Origin: Malurus cyaneus samueli
Lineage: Eukaryota > Chordata > Aves > Passeriformes > Maluridae
Assembly: GCA_009741485.1 (NCBI GenBank)
Contig: CM019227.1
Span: forward strand, 11,447,647 to 11,511,646
Direction: 5' to 3'
Length of the DNA stretch: 64,000 bases
Part shown: positions 1-64,000 of the stretch, piece after piece
How positions within the stretch are numbered: the first letter of the stretch is position 1
How the letters are laid out: each line of letters begins with the position of its first letter
Translations under genes and position numbers: made by a program
Notes under the pieces: generated by a model
The model's input: the letters and a program-made list of their open reading frames with translations, nothing else
Database searches by the model: none
What the model was told of the DNA's origin: nothing

Positions 1-503
1 AGTCTCAGCAGACATCAAATTACTGACACATTTGGAGCCTTCTGGATCATTACTTCCTGAAGACATTTTCAATATCTGCAATTACCCATTCAGGTTATTT
101 TCAATTTAGTCATACCAAAACACCTTATCATATACATTTATTTCCATTTCTATAGGCAGAAAACCTGAATGCATTATCTGTACTGTCTAGGAGCGGTATT
201 GGTGCAGCTGCAGCACAGCTGGCAGTAACTCAGGCTCTGAATGCTGCAGTCATGCCAATAAACAGCACAAATGCAACACTGCAGCTACTGTTAGCTGGCT
301 TTTCATAATTAGCACTGGGAAATGAAGCAGTCGCATTACAAAAAGAAACAGCTGAAACTTTGGTCCAAACCAAACTAAATTATGTCCTGATTCAAATGTT
401 TCATGGGTGGGTGTTGTTCTGAGATTTAATCTGCCGGCAGATCGAGGTGGAGGCAGCTGCTGGGGACAGCACAGAGGGGACAGAGCAGGTATTTGTGTCT
501 TAC
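1..503 (-). other. NOMO intron 2 (partial)
   Basis: This sequence lies downstream of the exon 2 donor on the minus strand. I see no further NOMO exon, no repeat and no ORF of note; the next exon must lie beyond the left edge. Confidence 0.7.
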
Positions 504-1044
504 CTTGTCATAGAGGGGAATCATGAAATACCCATTGTTCGGAGCACAGTCTGTCTGGTATTTCAGGGTACCATGTTTTGTATATAACTTAATCTAAAAG
601 AAGCAAACAAAACAGACACAAAAATATTTTAAAACCAGGCGGGGAGCGCTGGAACCAGGCAGTCTCTAACCCAGCGCTGTCACACAGCAGCGGCAGCTGC
701 CGGGCCCAGGGGGCAGCAGGACACGGTTTATGGCCAGCAGGCTGCAGAGTGCCAGGGTGAAGAAGAGCCGCAGTTCCACCGCCACCTGTGCCCGCGGCCC
801 GGCAGGCAGCGCTCGGCACGCCCGGCAGGCAGCCGGGGCCGGCGGCGGGCGGGGCGGGGGCGCCCACCTCGATCAGCGAGTAGTTGATCTCCACGTCGGA
901 CTTGACGAAGCCGCCGCAGCCCACGACGATGTCCTCGGAGCCCCGAGCCAGGGCGCAGCACAGCGCGCACAGCAGCGGGACCGCCGCCCGGGCCGCATCC
1001 CCACCGCCGCCACCGCCGCCGCCAGCGCTGCCGGAGGGCCGCAC
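504..1044 (-). CDS. NOMO1: NOMO (nodal modulator), exons 1-2, 5' end only
   Basis: NOMO is a type I ER membrane protein with a large lumenal part built of beta-sandwich repeats. It works with nicalin and TMEM147 in the translocon-associated complex for multipass membrane proteins. Exon 1 reads down to 868 and includes the near-invariant stretches GSEDIVVGCGGF and VKSDVEINYSLIE, then a GTGGGC donor. Exon 2 (593-504, 30 codons, phase 0) reads IKLYTKHGTLKYQTDC followed by APNNGYFMIPLYDK, with a TTTTAG acceptor and a GTAAGA donor. A hydrophobic signal peptide (VPLLCALCCALA) precedes GSED. It is preceded by a GGC-encoded poly-glycine run. The frame is open from 1140, but no in-frame ATG is visible. 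The displayed upper limit is a GTG, so the true start is uncertain. An ATG at 998-996 lies in another frame. The gene continues left of the window. The symbol NOMO1 stands for the single-copy orthologue of human NOMO1/2/3. Confidence 0.9.
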
Positions 1045-1140
1045 CGCGCCCGCCCGCCACAGCGCCCCCTGCCGGCTCGGAGGGCTCGGGGCGCTGCCCG
1101 GGGACGCCCCGCCGGACCCGCCCCGGCCCTGCCCCGTGAA

Positions 1141-1500
1141 TTATCTGTCCCCGGATAAATCTTCTCACCTTTTGTAAAAGTAACTGATGCCAGGTGACTT
1201 TGCAACAGGGATTTTGTCTTCAGTCTGTATGTTCTCACCTTTTGTAAATGTAGCTAATGTCATTTAACTTCTACAAAAGAAGTTGCTCAATAAAGAATTT
1301 AGTGTTTCAAGCGTTGTGTAAGTTACGTCACAATATAAATATGCATCAGATAGGCGGAGAATATTAGATGGGCGTGTTCATGTAAAATTTCATGTATTTA
1401 AAAAATGTTAGTTTTACCCCCTTGGCTAGTGGCTGAGCTCGATTTGTGGAAAGAATAAACAATGTCTCCTTTCTAAACTAGACTCTGAGTATTTAAAGAG
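1141..1500. other. AT-rich block inside the CpG island, possible LTR remnant
   Basis: About 360 bp of AT-rich DNA sits sharply between two GC-rich blocks. It holds an imperfect direct repeat (1162-1200 and 1232-1270, offset 70 bp). It also holds a short hairpin with arms ACTTCT and AGAAGT (1268-1283) followed by AATAAA (1289-1294). Further right are a CRE-like TTACGTCA (1323-1330), TATAAAT (1335-1341) and a second AATAAA (1454-1459). CRE, then TATA box, then poly(A) signal is the order seen in retroviral LTR promoters. No terminal TG/CA pair or target-site duplication could be fixed, so this is only a suggestion. It may instead be native promoter sequence. Confidence 0.35.
1162..1270. repeat. 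Imperfect direct repeat, 39-bp units 70 bp apart
   Basis: Both units begin TTCTCACCTTTTGTAAA and diverge toward their ends (AGTAACTGATG versus TGTAGCTAATG). They lie in the AT-rich block between NOMO and ABCC6. Confidence 0.75.
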
Positions 1501-1589
1501 TTCCTAAAATCGGCAGTCCGGGGGCTCCGCTTCGGTTCGCGCTGCTGCTGCCGCCGCCGTGCCCGCGGCCGGACTTTGGCCACAGCGGG

Positions 1590-1870
1590 GCTGACCGGGC
1601 TGGACCGGGGAGGGAGGGGGCTGGAACCGGGGCTGGACGGGCGGGAGCGGGGCTGGACCGGGCTGGACCGGGCTGACGGGGCGGACTGGGCGGGACGGAG
1701 CGGGATCGGGCGGGACGGGGCTGGACCGGGGCTGGACCGGGCTGGACGGGGCTGGACCGGGGCTGGACCGGGCGGGACGGGGCGGGACGGGGCTGGACCG
1801 GGGCTGGACCGGGCGGGACGGGGCGGGCGGGGCGGGACGGGGCGGGGCGGGGCGGGACGGGGCGGGCTAA
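1590..1870 (+). repeat. G-rich minisatellite at the ABCC6 promoter
   Basis: This is a degenerate tandem array with a unit of about 10-11 bases, alternating GGGCTGGACCG-like and GGGCGGGACGG-like copies. It runs about 280 bp. It leaves frames open on both strands that translate to low-complexity Gly/Arg/Asp or Pro/Ala/Ser products, which are artefacts of composition. Closely spaced G runs on the plus strand could form G-quadruplexes (inference). It lies just upstream of the likely ABCC6 first exon. Confidence 0.85.
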
Positions 1871-2008
1871 AGGGGCTAAAGGGGGCTCCCGCAGTCTCTC
1901 CCACACCCGGCGGGGACGGGCTCCGGGCAGCGGGGAACGCGGCCAGCACCGCGCGAGAGTCCCGGCCGAGAGCCCATGGGTGCGGGCACGGTGCTTGTGG
2001 GCCCCGGG

Positions 2009-2028
2009 ATGGCCCCGCCGAGCCCCGG
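2009..2028 (+). other. ABCC6: Candidate ABCC6 exon 1 coding end (frame does not fit)
   Basis: An ATG at 2009 opens Met-Ala-Pro-Pro-Ser-Pro and runs into a good donor (GTGAGT at 2029). In-frame codons extend back to another ATG at 1976. Human ABCC6 exon 1 is similarly tiny and Ala/Pro-rich. However, this exon would end in phase 2, while exon 2 must be entered in phase 0, so the join breaks the frame. One more G in the GGG run at 2027-2029 would repair it. Either the assembly lacks a base or the true first exon is elsewhere. Confidence 0.3.
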
Positions 2029-2049
2029 GTGAGTGAGCGGTGCAGGCCG

Positions 2050-2145
2050 CGGAACGAGCCCAGCGGAGCCCAGCAGAGCCGGCCGGAGCCCAGCTGAGCC
2101 CAGAGCCAGGCCGGGGCCCAGCTGAGCCCAGCAGAGCCGGCCGGG
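2050..2145 (+). repeat. Short degenerate GAGCCCAGC-type repeat
   Basis: Imperfect copies of GAGCCCAGC and CAGAGCCGGCCGG recur for about 95 bp. They follow the candidate ABCC6 exon 1 donor, so they probably belong to intron 1 or the 5' UTR. Confidence 0.6.
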
Positions 2146-2558
2146 TTCGCTGCTCCCTGCGCGGGGCCGGTGCCGGGGCCGGGGCTGAGGGAGTGAGGGC
2201 AGGGGCTGGCGCTCCGCCATGCGGGCAGTGCGCGGTCCCCTCAGACGCTGCTGTGGCGCGGACTTTGCCTCCCCGGACGGGCGTTCGCCCGAGCACTGAA
2301 CAGAGTATTCAGCTCCAGTAATTGTGATGAGCTGCGAGTGAGGGCGCAGCCCGGACCCACTACAGAAATGCCTGTAAAAGGGCTCCAGTGAGTCCATCAG
2401 TCCGAATTTGCATGGATTTCCATGCTCAAAATTGATAAACTCCCCTAATATTTGCAAGCAATCCGCGAACCATTCTCTGCTTCCTCTTCCCGTCATGGGA
2501 TTCCTGTCCCCAGCCTTGCTCTGCCTCATGTCCTTCACTTGTGCGTTGTTTGTTTCAG

Positions 2559-22396
<19,838 letters not shown>

Positions 22397-22550
22397 CTCG
22401 CTCGTGGAGTATCCCAGAACACCACCACAATCAGGAGTAATTGATCTCATAATTGAGATGTTACCTTGGTTTCTCTCTAAAACGCGTGACACTCAACCAA
22501 AGCTTGTATAAGCCAGAACTGCAGTGAGTGGATGGAAAGGGGTGACTTGG

Positions 22551-22556
22551 AATAAA
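22551..22556 (+). terminator. ABCC6: Likely ABCC6 poly(A) signal (AATAAA)
   Basis: A canonical AATAAA lies about 155 bases after the ABCC6 stop codon. A second plus-strand AATAAA is at 23558-23563. Which one is used cannot be told from sequence. Confidence 0.45.
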
Positions 22557-25500
22557 CATTACTCCATAGGAAATTCAGCAATTCCACTTTCATATTTCCA
22601 GACACCAAAACTTCACTTGACAGCTGAAAACGAGCCAGTCAAGACTCAAACAAGCCAAAAGAGAAAGACCACAGCATTCCCAATTTATATTATAAATGCA
22701 GCCCAAATATCTGCCATACTTAAAAGATTCCACAGATTATTTTTAAAAGCCAACAAGATTGTATGGACAACAAGAAGGAATTTAAGTGGTAGCAAGGAAA
22801 TTTAACTGTTTGCAGTTGATCCTAAGCTCCAGGCAGAACAAATGCAGTGTTTTGTCAGTGCCTTCAGCACTGCTCACCCAGTGCTGTTCCTACACAGATG
22901 TAGACTCCAAGGCAGCAGCTACAGCTCATCATCCACAGTGCACAACCACTGGGAGAGGGGAGAGGAGGCAGGATGCCACTCACAGGAGAGCACAGGCTGT
23001 CTGTTGTCACAGCTGGGAACCCAATCCACTCCCTCCCTCTGCAGGAGCAGCTCCAGCACTGGCTCAGCAGGCAGGAGGGGCAGCAGAGCATCCATCACCT
23101 CTGCCCAAGCCTTGGAGCATTCCCAGTGCCAGGTGCTCACAGCAGGGCATGTCCAAATGCTGACACCGATGTTTCCAAAGCGAATTTGGCCACGAGGAAT
23201 TTGCACAGTTGGAAGTGCCCTCCTCTCTGATCCCAGCAGCACATGAGGAAAGCAGCAGGATCTCTCACCTGTTGACCTGGTTTGTTTCTGGGTTTCTTCT
23301 CCAGTGTGAGCCGACTCCTGCATGTGCCACGCTGGTGCTGCAGAGCCTCTGGCACGGTCACCTGTCAGATGTTGCTTCAACAAACCAAAACAGCAGCTGA
23401 AAGCAAACCCTCCTGAGCCTCCAGCAGCGTCTGCGGTCAGAGCTGTGCCCAGGTCTCTCCTCAGGAATCACAAAATGACAATGTGACAAATAGACACTGT
23501 GAGATATTGTTCTTTACTGTGACACTTGTTAAAACACCTCATTTTCTAGAAAGCTGAAATAAAACCAGAATTAAGTATTTAAATGGGTCTCCTCAGTAAA
23601 CTAAAGCTAATGTAACACGAAAAGGGGCAATGGGGAGGGAATGGGAGCATTCCAACTGCAAAAATCAACCCAGACTGGCAAAATCTGGCAGTTCTTCTCC
23701 AGCTGCAGTTCAGTGACTTCTGCACCCAACCCAGGAGCAGTTCACAGTTTCTGCTGGACAAGTGCCTGAGATATGGAGGTCCAGTGCCTGCTGCCACACT
23801 GGTACTCAGGTACCAGAAAAAACAATTTTTTCCCTCTACTTTCTCCAAATCTCTTACTAGAGGGCACAGCCAAAACAATTCCAAAACCAGATACAAGTTA
23901 CAAGCACTCTGAAGGTTTAATCAAAGGATCTCAAAGCCAGGAGCATTTAGAAACACTGAGATAAAAGTTAGGTATTTTTTCTTTTAATGGAGGCCAAAGA
24001 GGAACAGAATGGCCCACATTGCTGGGTGATTCTGAAACAGACATCTTTTAGCATTCCATAATCTCCAATATAAACATCTTCTAAATGCTCGTTTTCTGTT
24101 CCTAAGTTGGTCATGAAGAGGGAAGGCGACAGGAGACAATAATCAAAACATACTTTCACGCTGGTAACCTTTGAAAGGGCAGTTCTGCTGTCAGCTTACC
24201 CAAACTTGTGACAAATCTGGAGCTCAAATCTCATAGAAATTGTCTGGAAATTGCCTAAAGCAAAATATATAAATGAGTTAACAATTGGATATACCATGTA
24301 GGAGAGAAATGCTGCCTTAAAAAAATTCTTGTCCCATGATTCCAAGTTTAAGGTGATACTGAAAATGCTGAAGCCAGAAAATAAATCAAAGGCGTTGTGC
24401 ATTGATTTACACCCAGTTAATGCCAAACATGCACTGTGCAATTCACACTCCGTGTGCCAGGTGGTGACAAGATGCACAGGAATGCCAAAATGTTAAAGGT
24501 GTCAGTGACCCAAAGCACAATTGTGACTGTGCCACATCACCATCAAACCACAAAAGGATCTTTGTGGGGGTCAGCTCTACGAACACTTACACGAGTAGCT
24601 CTGTTCACACACATGAAATAGGGTGTTTTTTGCAGGTCTCCTAAAAATCCTGAGTGCTTTTTTTGGCAGAATTAGCTTTTCCAGATGTGAGAAATCTTCC
24701 ATGTTGCAGTTAATAATGTCAGCAAAGATGTATCAATGTGCACTGAAATCAGGCACAGTAAATTCTGCCGAACAGCAGCTCCTCTCCCCGTTCCAGGGCT
24801 CTCCTAGGATGGGGTGCAAGGGCAGGATCACAAAGGGCTGCTGGAGGATGACACTTCCCAAGCAGGAAAGGGGTCTCTGATACTCAGTTCCTCCTCTGGG
24901 TGTGTGCAGGGAGCTCCATCTCCACATTAATGTTCATCACCAGCCCCTCCCTCATCCACTGACCCCTTCCTCTGCTCTCTGTTCCTATAAACCACATTTT
25001 CCAATCATTCCACCCTCCTGTCCATCACTGTGCTGCACAAGTGTGCTGTCATTTGAAAAAATCAAAACCCACAGCTCCTCTCCAGACTCCCCAGTGGGCC
25101 CCTGCTCCTTCCATTTCCTCACAGACAATTCACACCAAGCTCAGGAGATGTGGCAGGCCATGGACACCACTGAGGGTGACAAAGGTCTGCAGCACTGTGA
25201 CTCCTGTTCTGCTCAGCAAATCACAAAATGATCCAGCCCTACCACAGCACAGTTATCTGTGCACTCAAGGCTTCTTACCCATCATCCTAACAACCCCCAG
25301 ATATCAGGCCAAACAGAATGATTAGGCTAAGCAGCACCAATAATCTCTATTTTCAAGGCAAAAAGCTGAACTGACAAAGCAAACCCTTTGTCAAACACAA
25401 GGCAAGAAATAACACGTTTTCTTTCAAACAATTTTTACTGCAAGTTGTTTGCAAATATTTGTATTGTCATTACAAAAATACCAAAGAAATTTTCAGTCTA

Positions 25501-26321
25501 TTCAATTTCAGAGAGTCATAATTTACAAAAAAAATAAATAGCTTTACTCTAAGGACAATTGTCTAGTATTAAGGTCAGCAATATCAATCACAGAAGTCCA
25601 CATTCTCAGTGCTGAGTATTTGGATCCATCTGACTTAGTTTGCTTTCTTCCAGCATTTTCCTTTAAAATAAGACTAATCAGAACATTAGAAAAGTAACTT
25701 TTTTCTTACCACAGAAAGATGAAAATTCAACATGGATCTTGAAAACCAGACTCCATTGCTAGTTGAATTGTTAGACCCTTCTGACACACAACTTTAAGAA
25801 CACTAATTTTTTTTTTAAACAACTGTAACAGAACATTTTCCCACAAAATTTAAGAGTCAACAGCAGCAGCATGAAGGGCATGTTTCTTGGATATAAGGCT
25901 AATGGTCCTTGATGTGGCAGAGCTGCTATGAAAGCACAGAACTGCCAAAGCCAAGGGTGTTACAATCAACGTCACCCTGAGCCTGCAGGCTCTGCTCAGG
26001 CCAATCCTCCCTTGTCAGCCTCCTCCCCACGGGTGTCCCCAGCACTGGGAACCCCAGCTGGAATTCCTGAGTGGGCTGGGTGTAAGATCAGGGACTGCAC
26101 AGAGCACGCACCACCTGCTGCACCAATTTGGTTTCGGAGTGATTGTCATTCCAGACATGCTTAAAGACTGCTTTGAAGTTGACTGTGCTTTTTCACATCA
26201 GCACTACTGACATTACAGTGAACTTGCTGCTCCACGCTGTAAACACAGGAAACCTTTAGGACAATGCATAAAGCATTAACCATGTACAGTAAATGCCATA
26301 GTGACAAAGTCTGGCACACAT

Positions 26322-26327
26322 TTTATT
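26322..26327 (-). terminator. ABCC1: Candidate ABCC1 poly(A) signal (AATAAA)
   Basis: AATAAA on the minus strand lies about 500 bases after the ABCC1 stop. An alternative is AGTAAA at 25439-25434 in an AT-rich tail, which would give a 1.4-kb 3' UTR. Usage is not decidable here. Confidence 0.35.
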
Positions 26328-26827
26328 TCACAAGAAGAAAAATCTTTGGACTATAGTACTATATGCCACAAAATGTTCCAAGTGCATCCCACAATAGATG
26401 GCTCATGAAATGAGGAATCTGCAAACAAGCAAATAACTAGCATTTGCAAAAATGTTTTAAACAAAAAAAAAGAGGGAACTTCAGAATGTAAGAGCAGATG
26501 AGAAGAAAAAGCTTTTCTGAGCTTCTCTGATGAATCACTCCGCCGTACATTTGAGCATGTAATGACAGATTTCAGGCAAAAAATAGGAGCCTCTGAAGTG
26601 TCTTGCACAGTGCATGTGCTTCTCCTAAAGGTGGCTAAAATCAATACTAAGGAGAAATAAAAAATAAGAAAAAAAATTGCATTTTCATGTTATTTCCATC
26701 ACCACGCTCTGGCTGATTTCACTGCATCTGAAACTCAGCTCTGTGGTTCAGTCCAGCTCAGGGGAAGTTACAGGTCTCCAAATGTATCACTTCCCTCTTC
26801 CCCGCAGTAAATAGCCAAGTTCAAATG

Positions 26828-64000
<37,173 letters not shown>

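Larger units (their letters stand above)
640..2340. promoter_or_regulatory. GC-rich divergent promoter region between NOMO and ABCC6
   Basis: Two CpG-rich blocks (about 640-1140 and 1500-2340) flank an AT-rich segment. GGGCGGGG and CCGCCC motifs, typical Sp1/KLF sites, are frequent. NOMO is transcribed leftward and ABCC6 rightward from this region, with first coding exons about 1 kb apart. A bidirectional or paired promoter is inferred from the layout; no transcription start can be placed from sequence alone. Confidence 0.6.
22397..26827. other. Convergent intergenic region with both 3' UTRs
   Basis: This is 4.4 kb between the ABCC6 and ABCC1 stop codons. No exon-like conserved coding sequence is visible. 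Short ORFs are scattered on both strands without recognisable families. AT-rich DNA around 25430-25560 and 26280-26660 resembles minus-strand 3' UTR. Confidence 0.6.

Noticed and set aside
22786..23383. Overlapping ORFs on both strands after ABCC6
   Set aside because: No recognisable domain or splice context; probably ABCC6 3' UTR or flanking sequence.
24196..24477. Minus-strand ORF with a segment faintly like a receptor TM7 (PIVNSFIYFALGNF)
   Set aside because: Only 93 codons, no other receptor motifs, and it lies in the convergent 3' UTR region; likely chance.

Overview
This is a vertebrate nuclear window, most likely from a bird. Genes are split by canonical GT/AG introns and conserved proteins can be read exon by exon. 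Introns are short (a complete 30-exon ABCC6 body in 20 kb), promoters are GC-rich, and little interspersed repeat is visible. The species cannot be fixed from sequence alone.

Layout: (1) 1-1044, minus strand: the first two exons of NOMO, the ER nodal modulator; the rest lies left of the window. (2) About 640-2340: a GC-rich shared promoter region between divergent NOMO and ABCC6. It is interrupted by an AT-rich block (1141-1500) and carries a G-rich minisatellite (about 1590-1870). (3) 2559-22396, plus strand: ABCC6, exons 2-31 in unbroken frame (1492 residues); exon 1 is not securely resolved. (4) 22397-26827: convergent intergenic region holding both 3' UTRs. (5) 26828-61567, minus strand: ABCC1 (MRP1), exons 2-31 in unbroken frame (1509 residues without, 1524 with, an extra 45-nt exon). 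Exon 1 lies right of the window. (6) 61568-64000: part of ABCC1 intron 1.

The order NOMO-ABCC6-ABCC1, with NOMO and ABCC6 head to head and ABCC6 and ABCC1 tail to tail, matches the human 16p13.11 neighbourhood. The two ABC genes are inverted paralogues: 25 of 30 comparable exons have identical length. Both encode 'long' ABCC exporters (TMD0-L0-TMD1-NBD1-linker-TMD2-NBD2) with a degenerate first ATP site (Walker B LLDDP) and a canonical second one (LDEAT). No prokaryotic, CRISPR, tRNA or rRNA feature was seen. The points most worth checking are the extra ABCC1 exon between exons 19 and 20, the start-codon problem shared by NOMO exon 1 and ABCC6 exon 1, and the AT-rich insert and minisatellite between them.
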